Source: Nostocoides sp. (lineage in GTDB: Bacteria; Actinomycetota; Actinomycetes; Actinomycetales; Dermatophilaceae). Taken from it: 64,000 nucleotides of DNA. The notes below the pieces were generated by a model, which was not told where the DNA came from, did not search any database, and saw only the letters and a program-made list of their open reading frames with translations. The stretch is taken from positions 1 to 64,000 of the forward strand of contig JADJEA010000026.1 of NCBI GenBank assembly GCA_016702415.1, given 5' to 3'. The translations under genes were made by a program, and so were the position numbers. Of this stretch, positions 53,534-62,086 are shown one piece after another (the stretch's first letter is position 1; every line of letters begins with the position of its first letter).

Positions 53534-54409
53534 CTAGTCGGGTTCACCCTGGCCCGCGGCGGGCGGCGGTGGGAGCCGGTCGAGCCGGCCGTCGGGCTGG
53601 GCACCGGTATGACGGACGGCCTCGGCGCCGGCCGCCGCGGCGGCCTCGAGCGCCTCGATCCGGCCCGCGCCGCGCGCGAGCGCAGCGGCCAGGGCCCCGA
53701 CGAAGGCGTCCCCGGCACCGGTGGTGTCTTGCACCTGGTCGGGGGTGAGTTGGACCGCGGGGACGACCTCCCCGTCCCAGACGGCGCCATTGCGGCCCAT
53801 CGTGACCAGGAGGGAGGAGGCCGTCGCGCCCGAGTCGGCCAGCAGCAGCGCCTCGTGTTCATTGGCGACCACCGGGTCGGCGAGGTCGAGGAGGGAGGTG
53901 GGCAGATCGGCATACGGAGCGATATTGAGGACCACCCGGGCGCCCGCCTGATGTGCCCGTTCGGCGGCCCAGCGGACCGCGCCCAGGGGGATCTCCAACT
54001 GGAGGACGACGACGTCGTCGGGGTGCAGGTCCGGGAACCGATCGGGCCATCCCGCCTCGATGGCGGCATTGGCCCCGGGCACCACGACGATGGTGTTCTC
54101 ACGCTGATCGTCCACGACGATGTAGGCGGCGCCGGTCGGTTCGCCGGGGCTGACGCTCAGGTGGGTGACGTCGACGCCGCGGGCGGCGAGGCGCGCGGCA
54201 TACGCCCGGCCCGGATCGTCATCGCCCACGCACCCGACCATGAGGACCTCGGCGCCCGCCGAGGCAGCGGCCACGGCCTGGTTGGCCCCCTTGCCGCCGG
54301 CGAGTCGGTCGTGGCGAAGGGCCAGCACCGTCTCCCCTGGTTTGGGATGGCGCTCCACTTGGGCTACCTGGTCGACATTGACCGACCCGACGACGACAAC
54401 CCGTCCCAT
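53534..54409 (-). CDS. rbsK: Ribokinase
   Basis: 291 residues, PfkB family: VVVVGSVNVDQVAQVERHPK, the Gly-rich GGKGANQAVAAASAGAEV motif that binds ribose, and the C-terminal DTTGAGDAFVGALAAALARG with the catalytic Asp. It phosphorylates ribose to ribose-5-phosphate. ATG at 54409 follows GAGGAGG and overlaps the nucleoside hydrolase stop by 1 nt (TGATG), so ribose released by the hydrolase is taken directly into central metabolism. Confidence 0.93.
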   Translation of the reverse strand: MGRVVVVGSVNVDQVAQVERHPKPGETVLALRHDRLAGGKGANQAVAAASAGAEVLMVGCVGDDDPGRAYAARLAARGVDVTHLSVSPGEPTGAAYIVVDDQRENTIVVVPGANAAIEAGWPDRFPDLHPDDVVVLQLEIPLGAVRWAAERAHQAGARVVLNIAPYADLPTSLLDLADPVVANEHEALLLADSGATASSLLVTMGRNGAVWDGEVVPAVQLTPDQVQDTTGAGDAFVGALAAALARGAGRIEALEAAAAAGAEAVRHTGAQPDGRLDRLPPPPAAGQGEPD

Positions 54410-55386
54410 CAGCGACCTCCTCGAATCGTGGTGCGCCACAACGTGGCATAGCGATCTGCGGCGACAGCGCAGGCGACGTCGACGAGGACGTCGGCGGGCC
54501 CGTGCGGATCATGGGCGAGATCGAGTCCGGTGTCGCGATGATCGACGATCGTCCGCCCGCGGGTATAGCGACCGGCCAGTTCGACCCGCACCGGCAGGCG
54601 GGTCGTGTCCAGGCCGTCCGGATCGATCGCGGCGCACACCGCCCCGGCATCACCGATGGTCGCGGCGGGGCTGGCGAACCGGCGGCACTGAAAGTCGATG
54701 AGCGCCCCGCCCAGTCCGGCGGGGCCGGTCGGGTCGTGAGCGATGAGATCCTCGGCTTCGGCGCGCGTGACGACGGGCTGGTAGAACACGTCGAGGCCGT
54801 ACATCGTCACCGGGATGTCGAGCTGCCCGCAGGCGCCGAGGACGATCGCCGCCGCCTCGGGGTCGTGGAAGACGTTGAATTCCGCCGAGGCGGTCGCATT
54901 GCCGGTGGCCGCCGAGCCGCCCATGAACAGGATGCGCGCGATCCCCGGGGCGACGTCGGGGTAGGTGCGCAAGAGGAGCGCGATTGTCGTCAGCGGCGCG
55001 AGCGGGATCAGGGTGATGGGGCGCCGCTCGGCCGCGGCGGCGCGCAGGAGGTCGCGCAGGAGTTCGACGGCGTGGCGCGGGTCTGGAGTCCGGGTGCTGA
55101 ACGGCCGACCGAGGTCGCCCATCCCGTCCGCCCCATGCACATGCCGGGCATCCGCGGGCGCCTCCAGCAATGGCCGGTCGGCGCCGGCAGCAACGGGAAC
55201 ATCGGGCCGGCCGAGGACGTCGAGCACGGTCAGGGTGTTGCGGACAACGTCGGCGAGCGGGGCGTTTCCGCCGACGCAGGTGACCGCCCGCAAGTCGATC
55301 GCGGGATGCATCCCGGCGAGGAGGATCGCGCACGCGTCGTCGACCCCGGTGTCGACATCGAGGATGACGGGCAGTGGCGCGCGCAC
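54409..55386 (-). CDS. Inosine-uridine-preferring nucleoside hydrolase family protein
   Basis: 325 residues. N-terminal Asp cluster VILDVDTGVDDACAILLA binds calcium and ribose; later blocks GGNAPLADVVRNTLTVLDVL, ILFMGGSAATGNATASAEFN and DPEAAAIVL match the family. It splits nucleosides to base and ribose. GTG at 55386. First gene of the rbsK operon; no nucleoside transporter is beside it. Confidence 0.92.
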   Translation of the reverse strand: MRAPLPVILDVDTGVDDACAILLAGMHPAIDLRAVTCVGGNAPLADVVRNTLTVLDVLGRPDVPVAAGADRPLLEAPADARHVHGADGMGDLGRPFSTRTPDPRHAVELLRDLLRAAAAERRPITLIPLAPLTTIALLLRTYPDVAPGIARILFMGGSAATGNATASAEFNVFHDPEAAAIVLGACGQLDIPVTMYGLDVFYQPVVTRAEAEDLIAHDPTGPAGLGGALIDFQCRRFASPAATIGDAGAVCAAIDPDGLDTTRLPVRVELAGRYTRGRTIVDHRDTGLDLAHDPHGPADVLVDVACAVAADRYATLWRTTIRGGR

Positions 55387-55433
55387 AGTCGGCAGCCTAA
55401 GTGCTGTGCCCGGGCTCAGGGGGTGCGCTTAAG

Positions 55434-56897
55434 GTGACGCTCGTGTGGAGTCCCCGTCCGTATGCCGCTGCCCTCGCCGCCGCCGCCACCCTCGCCCTCG
55501 CGGCATGCACCGGCGGATCGGGGGCGTCCCCGACGGGGACGTCGACCTCCTCGGGGTCGTCCTCCAGTGGGTCCGGGTCGAGTTCGTCGGGATCGAGTGC
55601 GTCCGGGTCGGGTTCGGGGGAGTCGGGTTCGGGCGGGTCGGGTTCGACATCGAGCGGGCCGGCCTCGACGACAGCCGCGACGGCCGCCTGCGTGCGCTCG
55701 CTCGCCGACCGGATGTCGCCCGAGCGTCGCGCGGGTCAACTCGTCATGGTCGGGTTGACGCCGACGGACTCGCTTGGCGATGCCGAGGCCCGGGTGGCTC
55801 GCGGCGAGGTCGGCGGCATCATCTACCTCGGGGGCTGGTCGGGCGCGTCCGCCGTCAAGGCCGCCGCGACGGGGCTACAGGCAGCGGCTCGGGCGGGCGG
55901 CATCCGTCTCCTGGTGGCCGCCGACCAGGAAGGCGGCCAGGTCCAGCAGCTCTCCGGGACCGGGTTCACGCCGATCCCTCCCGCCACCGAGCAGGGCTCG
56001 ATGACCCCGGCGGCCCTCGAAACCGAGGCGACCGGGTGGGCGCGCGCGCTCGCGGCGGTCGGGGTCAATGTCAACCTCGCGCCAGTCGCCGACACGGTGC
56101 CCGCCTCGATCGGCACCGCGAACGGCCCGATCGGCCACTGGCACCGGGAGTTCGGCTCCACCCCGCAGGTGGTCGGCCCGCACGCCGCCGCCTTCGTCAA
56201 GGGCATGCACGCGGGCGGGATCGCCGCCACCGTCAAGCACTTCCCCGGGCTCGGCCGGATCACCGGCAACACCGACACGACGTCGGCGGGGATCACCGAT
56301 TCGACGGCGACCGTCGACGACCCGTTTCTCCAATCCTTCGCCGATGGGATCGCCGCGGGCGCGGATCTGGTGATGGTGTCCTCGGCGAGGTACCCCAACA
56401 TCGACCCGGACAACCAAGCGGTCTTTTCGCACGCCGTCGTCACCGACCTGCTGCGCGGGCGCCTCGGATTCAGCGGGGTGGTGGTGACCGACGACGTCGG
56501 GGCCGCGGTCGCGGTGTCGGCTGTGCCGGTGCCCGATCGGGCGATACGCTTCGTCGCCGCCGGCGGCGACATCGTCCTGACCGCGCGCACCGGCGATGTG
56601 ACCCCGATGGTCACCGCGCTGGCGGACCGGGCGGCGGGCGATCCCCAGTTCGCGGCGACCGTCGACGCCGCGCTGCTGCGGGTCCTCACCCTCAAGACCG
56701 CTCGCGGCCTGACCACCTGCTCCCCTGACCACGGCGCGCGGCCTGACCACCTGCTCCCGCCTGGGACCCGCTCGGCTGACCACGTCCCCGCCCCAACCAC
56801 GTCCGCGAAGAGACCGGGTCCTCACTCCCCCCACCGCCCCGATCCGCGACATGGTCGGTCCGCGGGGGAGCGTCCCGTCGAAGAGACCGCGTCCTGA
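55434..56897 (+). CDS. LpqI-like GH3 lipoprotein (beta-N-acetylglucosaminidase family)
   Basis: Signal peptide with lipobox (ALAAAATLALAAC) and a Ser/Gly-rich linker of about 45 residues, then a GH3 domain: VAADQEGGQVQQLSGTGF, VNVNLAPVADTV, TVKHFPGLGRITGNTDTTSA and nucleophile GVVVTDDVGAAV. The histidine of the classical NagZ (DSH) is replaced by NTDTT, as I recall for the mycobacterial LpqI group. It would release N-acetylglucosamine from cell-wall material. Past residue about 420 the tail is Pro/Arg-rich and built on a DNA duplication, so it may not be native. GTG at 55434 chosen; GTG at 55443 is possible. Confidence 0.85.
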   Translation: MTLVWSPRPYAAALAAAATLALAACTGGSGASPTGTSTSSGSSSSGSGSSSSGSSASGSGSGESGSGGSGSTSSGPASTTAATAACVRSLADRMSPERRAGQLVMVGLTPTDSLGDAEARVARGEVGGIIYLGGWSGASAVKAAATGLQAAARAGGIRLLVAADQEGGQVQQLSGTGFTPIPPATEQGSMTPAALETEATGWARALAAVGVNVNLAPVADTVPASIGTANGPIGHWHREFGSTPQVVGPHAAAFVKGMHAGGIAATVKHFPGLGRITGNTDTTSAGITDSTATVDDPFLQSFADGIAAGADLVMVSSARYPNIDPDNQAVFSHAVVTDLLRGRLGFSGVVVTDDVGAAVAVSAVPVPDRAIRFVAAGGDIVLTARTGDVTPMVTALADRAAGDPQFAATVDAALLRVLTLKTARGLTTCSPDHGARPDHLLPPGTRSADHVPAPTTSAKRPGPHSPHRPDPRHGRSAGERPVEETAS

Positions 56898-56938
56898 CTC
56901 CCCCCACCGCCCCCGATCCGCGACGTGGTCGGTCCGCG
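56806..56938 (+). repeat. 59-bp near-perfect tandem duplication at the end of the GH3 gene
   Basis: CGAAGAGACC-to-GGTCGGTCCGCG is present at 56806-56864 and again at 56879-56938, offset 73 nt, with only a few differences. The first copy is within the GH3 reading frame and the second crosses its stop, so the duplication may have changed the protein's C-terminus. Confidence 0.85.
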
Positions 56939-56948
56939 CTGCGCGTCC

Positions 56949-57995
56949 TTATGACTGGACCAGGGTGACCGGCATCGAGGAATCGGCGGGCACGTCCAGG
57001 GCCGAGGGAGCCGCACCACGGGCGACCAGTTGGGTGCCGAGGGCGGCGACCATCGCGCCATTGTCGGTGCACAGTCCGGGTCGCGGCACTCGCAGCCGGA
57101 TGCCGTTCGCGGCACACCGCTCCTGGGCGAGCGCCCGCAGGCGGGAGTTGGCGGCGACGCCACCGCCGATCTGGAGGTCGGTCACGCCGTGCTCGCGGGC
57201 CGCGGCGACGGCCTTGCGGGTGAGGACGTCGACCACCGCCTCCTGGAAGGAGGCCGCCACATCCGCGACGGGAACCGTTCTGCCCGAGGCACGTTCGGTC
57301 TCAACCCAGCGGGCGACGGCGGTCTTGAGACCGGAGAAGGAGAAGTCGAAGCGGTGCCGCTCCAGGTCACGCCCGGAGGTCAGGCCCCGGGGGAAGTCGA
57401 TGGTGATCTCGCCGTCGCCGGCCGCGCGGTCGATATGCGGCCCTCCGGGGAAGGGCAGCCCGAGCACGCGTGCCACCTTGTCGAACGCCTCACCGGCCGC
57501 GTCGTCGATGGTCGCCCCCAGCGGCCGGACATCACTGGTGACATCGGGGACGAGCAAGAGCGAGGAGTGACCGCCCGAAACCAGCAGGGCGAGAACGGGT
57601 TCCGGCAGCGGTCCGTGCTCGAGGATGTCGACGGCGATGTGCGCCGCGAGGTGGTTGACGCCATACAACGGGATCCCCAGGGCGAGCGAGAGCGCCTTGG
57701 CCGCGGCGACGCCGACCATGAGCGTCCCGGCCAGTCCGGGGCCGGAAGTGACGGCGATGGCGTCGAGGTCAGCCAGCCGCACCCCCGCGGAGGTGCAGGC
57801 GCGCTCGAGGGTCGGAATCATCGCCTCCACATGGGCGCGGCTGGCGACCTCTGGGACGACGCCACCGAAGCGGGCGTGTTCGTCGACGCTGCTGGCGACC
57901 GCGTCGATGAGGAGCTCCTCACCGCGGACGATGCCGACCCCGGTCTCGTCGCACGACGTCTCGATGCCGAGCACCAGGGGGCGATCCGGAGTCAT
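56949..57995 (-). CDS. tsaD: tRNA N6-adenosine threonylcarbamoyltransferase TsaD
   Basis: 348 residues. Signature blocks: LGIETSCDETGVGIVRGEEL, the metal-binding NHLAAHIAVDIL (HxxxH), LLVSGGHSSLLLVPDV, and the end GGGVAANSRLRA then CTDNGAMVAALG. It completes t6A synthesis on ANN-decoding tRNAs with TsaB and TsaE. ATG at 57995 overlaps the rimI stop (ATGA). Confidence 0.97.
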   Translation of the reverse strand: MTPDRPLVLGIETSCDETGVGIVRGEELLIDAVASSVDEHARFGGVVPEVASRAHVEAMIPTLERACTSAGVRLADLDAIAVTSGPGLAGTLMVGVAAAKALSLALGIPLYGVNHLAAHIAVDILEHGPLPEPVLALLVSGGHSSLLLVPDVTSDVRPLGATIDDAAGEAFDKVARVLGLPFPGGPHIDRAAGDGEITIDFPRGLTSGRDLERHRFDFSFSGLKTAVARWVETERASGRTVPVADVAASFQEAVVDVLTRKAVAAAREHGVTDLQIGGGVAANSRLRALAQERCAANGIRLRVPRPGLCTDNGAMVAALGTQLVARGAAPSALDVPADSSMPVTLVQS

Positions 57996-58488
57996 GATTC
58001 GACGTCCTTGCGCGACAACAGTTTGCGCATGACGAGCGCGTCGACGTCACCGGGTTGGTAGTAGCGGCGGCGGGTCTGGATCACGGCATACCCATGGCGG
58101 TCATAAAGGGCGCGCGCGGGCGCATTGTCACTGCGGACCTCCAAGAGGATTGCCTCTGCCCCGCCGCTGCGGGCCCGACCCTCCACCCACGAGAGGAGGC
58201 CGTCGCCGAGGCCGGTGCCCCGCGCCCCGTGGTGACGGCGATCGTCATGAGGTCGGCGAGGTCGCCGGCCAGGTCGAGTCCGGCATACCCGACAATCTCC
58301 TCGCCGCGAGTGGCGACGACGTAATCGCGCCGGGGACGGGCGGCGAGTTCGGCCCACCACGTCGCCGCCGGCCACGCGTCGTCGGCGAAGGCCTCGGCGT
58401 CGTGCGCGACGAGGGTGTCGATGTCGGTCCACGACATCGCCCGGAGCGCCACCGCAGCGTCCAGCGCCGCGCAGGTCGTCCCGGTCAC
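57992..58488 (-). CDS. rimI: Ribosomal-protein-alanine N-acetyltransferase-like GNAT (one frameshift)
   Basis: About 165 residues once one missing base near 58225 is restored. N-terminal part: LRAMSWTDIDTLVAHDAEAF, GEEIVGYAGLDLAGDLADLM. After the break: GTGLGDGLLSWVEGRARSGG, then LLEVRSDNAPARALYDRHGY and YYQPGDVDALVMRK. The order and motifs are those of RimI. GTG at 58488 overlaps the tsaB stop (GTGA), and the end overlaps tsaD, so it is in the tsa operon. Confidence 0.88.
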
Positions 58489-59168
58489 GACGACCGACCT
58501 TGGAGGAGAGTGGATTTCGGACCGGTGGATTCGTGGACGTCGGGTCGGCGCAAATAGAGCGGGCGCACCGGCAGCGCCTCGCCCGCGGCGAGCCGCGCCA
58601 GGGCGACCAGGCCGAGCGCGCCGGCGGAGACGTCGAGGGGGTGCGCGGCATACGGCACGTCGGCCGGATAAAGGACGGCGGCGCGCCCGACCGCCGGGAG
58701 GGTGCGGATGTCGTCGGGGAGGTCGGCGGGGCGGCATACGGCCGGATCGGTCTGGCGGACGGCCACGCCGTCCCGCGCGACATATCTCGCCCAGTAGACC
58801 TCTTTGCGGCGCGCGTCCGTCGCGACGACGACGTCGCCGGTGTGCCCACCGGCGTACTCGTGGGCGAGGGCATCGAGCGAACACACCCCATGCACCGGTA
58901 TGCCGCGCGCCCACCCCAGGGTCGTTGCCGTCACGATCCCGACGCGAAGGCCCGTGAAGGGTCCCGGTCCGATGCCGACGGCGACGGCGTCGAGGTCCGC
59001 GGGCGTGAGGCTCGCCTCGCGCAGAACGCGATCGATCGACGGCGCGAGGACCTCGGCGTGACGGCGCGGGTCGATCACCGACCTCTGGGCATGCACCTCA
59101 CCGTCGATGAGGACGGCCGTGGAGATGGCCGAGGTCGCGGTGTCGATGGCGAGCAGCACCTCGGTCAT
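58485..59168 (-). CDS. tsaB: tRNA threonylcarbamoyladenosine biosynthesis protein TsaB
   Basis: 227 residues of the ASKHA fold: LLAIDTATSAISTAVLIDGE, RRHAEVLAPSIDRVLREASL, and VAVGIGPGPFTGLRVGIVTA. It holds TsaD in the t6A enzyme. ATG at 59168 overlaps the tsaE stop (ATGA). Confidence 0.95.
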   Translation of the reverse strand: MTEVLLAIDTATSAISTAVLIDGEVHAQRSVIDPRRHAEVLAPSIDRVLREASLTPADLDAVAVGIGPGPFTGLRVGIVTATTLGWARGIPVHGVCSLDALAHEYAGGHTGDVVVATDARRKEVYWARYVARDGVAVRQTDPAVCRPADLPDDIRTLPAVGRAAVLYPADVPYAAHPLDVSAGALGLVALARLAAGEALPVRPLYLRRPDVHESTGPKSTLLQGRSS

Positions 59169-59722
59169 GGCGACCCCTCCCCCGCGGCGGCTGCCCGCGT
59201 GCGGTCCCCGGACGCCGAGTCGTCCACATCGCCCGTCACGAGAGCCGCGAGCGCGGCCCGCGCCCCGGCGCCGGCCCACCGGGGGCCGACGGGAGTCAGG
59301 GTGACGCGACGGACCTCACTATCCGGGTCGGCGGCAAGTGTGATCGCCAGGTGGCTGTCTCCCAGATCCTCGGCCAGCCCCTCCCCCCATTCGACGACCG
59401 TCACGCTCTCCTCGACGGAGGAGTCCAGATCGAGATCGTCGAGGTCGGCGACATCGGCGAGCCGGTAGGCGTCGACGTGGACCAGATCCGGCCCGTCACC
59501 CATGCTCGGGTGGACCCGGGCGATGACGAAGGTCGGTGACGTGACGACGCCCCGCACCCGCAGGCCGGCACCGATGCCCTGGGTCAGGGTCGTCTTCCCG
59601 GCCCCGAGATCGCCGGTGAGGACGACGAGGTCGCCCGCCCGCAGCAGCGTGGCGAGCGCCCGGCCCAGAGCTCGGATGTCGTCGGGCTCGGCGAAACTGG
59701 CCGGTCCGTAGGTCACGCTCAC
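59165..59722 (-). CDS. tsaE: tRNA threonylcarbamoyladenosine biosynthesis ATPase TsaE
   Basis: 185 residues. P-loop VVLTGDLGAGKTTLTQGIGA, the TSPTFVI block, and HVDAYRLADVADLDDLDLD, then WGEGLAEDL. The C-terminal extension of about 35 residues is Ala-rich and not conserved. GTG at 59722 overlaps the hydrolase stop (GTGA). Confidence 0.95.
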   Translation of the reverse strand: MSVTYGPASFAEPDDIRALGRALATLLRAGDLVVLTGDLGAGKTTLTQGIGAGLRVRGVVTSPTFVIARVHPSMGDGPDLVHVDAYRLADVADLDDLDLDSSVEESVTVVEWGEGLAEDLGDSHLAITLAADPDSEVRRVTLTPVGPRWAGAGARAALAALVTGDVDDSASGDRTRAAAAGEGSP

Positions 59723-60798
59723 GCCGAGACCGCCGCGTCGGGTCGGGAGCCGACTCGGTCGAGGAGGCCCAGGAGGTGGAGGTTGACCACGGCGGGATGT
59801 TCGAGCATGACCAGATGTCCCGCGTCGGGGATCAGCAGGTGCTCCGCGCCGGGGTTGGCGGCGACCAGCGCGTCGCTGTGATCGGGTGGGGTCAGGACGT
59901 CCTCCTGGCCGTTCACGACGAGTTCGGGAAGGTCGGCGAAGACCTCGAGCGCGTCACGCTTGTCGTGGTCCTCGAAGGTCTCCAGGAAAGCGCCGACGAC
60001 GGTGAGGTCGGTGCCCAGGAGCAGGTCCGCGCAATAGCGCACGGTCTCCTGCGAGACTGGCGAGGCGAACGAAAGGCGCTGCACGAGTAGGGATTCCACG
60101 TCGCGCCCGATCCGGCGAGCGCGCTGCCATGCCTGCGGCCGGGCGGCCAGACCGGCCAGGGTGCGCGGTCCCACGCGGGCCAGGACACCACCGAGCACCG
60201 GACCGAAACCGAGAGACAACAGACCCTGCCCACCGGGGCTCGTCGCGACGAAGACGACGGCGACGACCCGGGCGCGGACCTCCTCCGGGAACTGATCGGC
60301 GAACGACATCATCGTCATCCCACCCATGGAGTGGCCGATCAGGACGAGCGGCCCCTCGGGCGTCGTCTGCGCGATGACCTCGGCGAGATCACGGCCCAGC
60401 TGGTCGATCGTGCACTGGGCGTCGGTCCCACGCCCGGAGCGGCCATGCCCGCGCTGGTCCCACACGACGCAGCGATAGCCGGCGTCGACCACGGCCCGCC
60501 GCTGGTGAATCCACGCCCCCAGCGCCAAACAGAAGCCGTGGGAGAAGACGACGGTGGGAGGTGTCCGGTGGCCCTGCGGTTCGTCGATCTCGGCATACAG
60601 GCGCGTGCCGTCGTCCGCGACCACCCAGGTCGTCGCGTCGGGGGTCCAGGCGAAGGGGGCGGCGTCCTCGGCCCCGGCGACGTCGACCGACCGCCGATCC
60701 CGGGTGGCCGACCGGACGGCGGCGACGGCGGCACCGGCCACTCCGGCGACCGCGGCCACCCCGAGTGAACTGAGGACGACCGTGCGCATTCGCGGCAT
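59719..60798 (-). CDS. Alpha/beta hydrolase with N-terminal membrane anchor
   Basis: 359 residues. One hydrophobic segment near the start (LSSLGVAAVAGVAGAAVAAV), then an alpha/beta fold: oxyanion VVFSHGFCLALGAW, CVVWDQRGHGRSG, nucleophile elbow LIGHSMGGMTMMSF, acid region VVNGQEDVLTPPDHSDA and the catalytic His in IPDAGHLVMLEHP. It sits between alr and tsaE in many actinobacteria. Substrate unknown. ATG at 60798 is 4 nt after the alr stop; ATG at 60789 is an alternative. Confidence 0.9.
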   Translation of the reverse strand: MPRMRTVVLSSLGVAAVAGVAGAAVAAVRSATRDRRSVDVAGAEDAAPFAWTPDATTWVVADDGTRLYAEIDEPQGHRTPPTVVFSHGFCLALGAWIHQRRAVVDAGYRCVVWDQRGHGRSGRGTDAQCTIDQLGRDLAEVIAQTTPEGPLVLIGHSMGGMTMMSFADQFPEEVRARVVAVVFVATSPGGQGLLSLGFGPVLGGVLARVGPRTLAGLAARPQAWQRARRIGRDVESLLVQRLSFASPVSQETVRYCADLLLGTDLTVVGAFLETFEDHDKRDALEVFADLPELVVNGQEDVLTPPDHSDALVAANPGAEHLLIPDAGHLVMLEHPAVVNLHLLGLLDRVGSRPDAAVSA

Positions 60799-60802
60799 CG
60801 GC

Positions 60803-61960
60803 TCAGGGCTCCCGATAGACGCGCGGCAGCCGGGAGGAGATCCGGGTGACGATCTCGTAGCTGATCGTCCCGGTGGCATCGGCCCAGTCCTGCGCGGTGG
60901 GCTCGCCATCCTCGGCCCGGCCGATGATGACGACGGGATCGCCGACCGCATCGGTGGCGCCGGGACCGAGATCGAGGACGACCTGGTCCATGCATACCCG
61001 TCCGGCGACGGTCAGCCGCCGCCCACCGACGAGTATCGGGCCGGCGTTGGAGGCAGCTCGGGGGAGGCCGTCGGCATACCCGAGGGGCACCAGCCCGACG
61101 CGGGTGTCCGATGCGGTGTGGTAGGTGTGCCCGTAGCTCACTCCGGCCCCGGCCGGGACGTCCTTGACGAGGACCAGGCGCGCGAGCACCCGCATGGCCT
61201 CGCGCAGTCCGAGTTCGCTGCTGGTGGCCAGGTCGGGGATCGGGGAGAGCCCATAGACCGCCAGCCCGGGTCGGACGATGTCATAGTGGGCCGCCGGATT
61301 CGTCAGTGTCGCAGCGGAATTGGCCAGATGCCGACGGACGTCGCCCAGACCGGCCCGGCCGAGCTCGGCGACGGCGTCGTCGAAGACCTCCTGCTGGGCC
61401 CGGACCGTGGGATGGGCGGGGGCGTCGGCATACGCGAAGTGCGACCACACGCCGACGACCTCGACGTGGCCCGCCGCGTGGGCGGCCGCGGCCGCATCGA
61501 CCAGAGCGCTCCATCCGGACCCGAGGGCACCACCGCGGGTCAGTCCGGTGTCGACCTTGAGATGGATGCGGGCCCGCGTCCCTCGCTCCCGCGCGGCGGC
61601 GACGACGGCGTCGAGGGACCATGGCGCGGAGACGCTGAGATCGAGGCCGGCGAGGATCGCCGCGTCCAGGTCGGCGCCCGGGGCATAGAGCCAGGTCAGG
61701 AGGGGGGCGGTGATGCCGGCCGCGCGCAGGGCGAGCGCTTCGTCGAGTTGGGCGACACCGAGCCAGGTCGCGCCTCCGGCGAGGGCGGCGCGTGCGGCGG
61801 GGAACGCCCCGTGGCCGTACGCATCCGCCTTGACGATCGCCATCACCTCGGCGCCCTCGGCCACGCGCGCGAGTTCGCGGACATTGTCGGCGATCGCGCC
61901 GAGGTCGATCTCGACGTGGCCGGTGCCGCCGAGGACCGCGGGTGGGGGTTGGGTGTCCAT
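60803..61960 (-). CDS. alr: Alanine racemase
   Basis: 385 residues. PLP lysine in VMAIVKADAYGHGAFPAARA, the barrel, HLKVDTGLTRGG, and the catalytic Tyr in GVSYGHTYHT. It makes D-alanine for the cell wall. ATG at 61960. A 126-nt gap separates it from nnrED, so it may have its own promoter, though I see no convincing one. Confidence 0.96.
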   Translation of the reverse strand: MDTQPPPAVLGGTGHVEIDLGAIADNVRELARVAEGAEVMAIVKADAYGHGAFPAARAALAGGATWLGVAQLDEALALRAAGITAPLLTWLYAPGADLDAAILAGLDLSVSAPWSLDAVVAAARERGTRARIHLKVDTGLTRGGALGSGWSALVDAAAAAHAAGHVEVVGVWSHFAYADAPAHPTVRAQQEVFDDAVAELGRAGLGDVRRHLANSAATLTNPAAHYDIVRPGLAVYGLSPIPDLATSSELGLREAMRVLARLVLVKDVPAGAGVSYGHTYHTASDTRVGLVPLGYADGLPRAASNAGPILVGGRRLTVAGRVCMDQVVLDLGPGATDAVGDPVVIIGRAEDGEPTAQDWADATGTISYEIVTRISSRLPRVYREP

Positions 61961-62086
61961 CGCGCTCAGTCTAGGAGCCGAGCCGGGGTGCCTTGCTGGC
62001 GGACGCGCGCGGCCCCTGCCGCCGACGCGGGTGCTCAGCCGGCGGATGCGGCGAGTGCTGGGCGCCCTGACCCCGCCATGCCCGGC

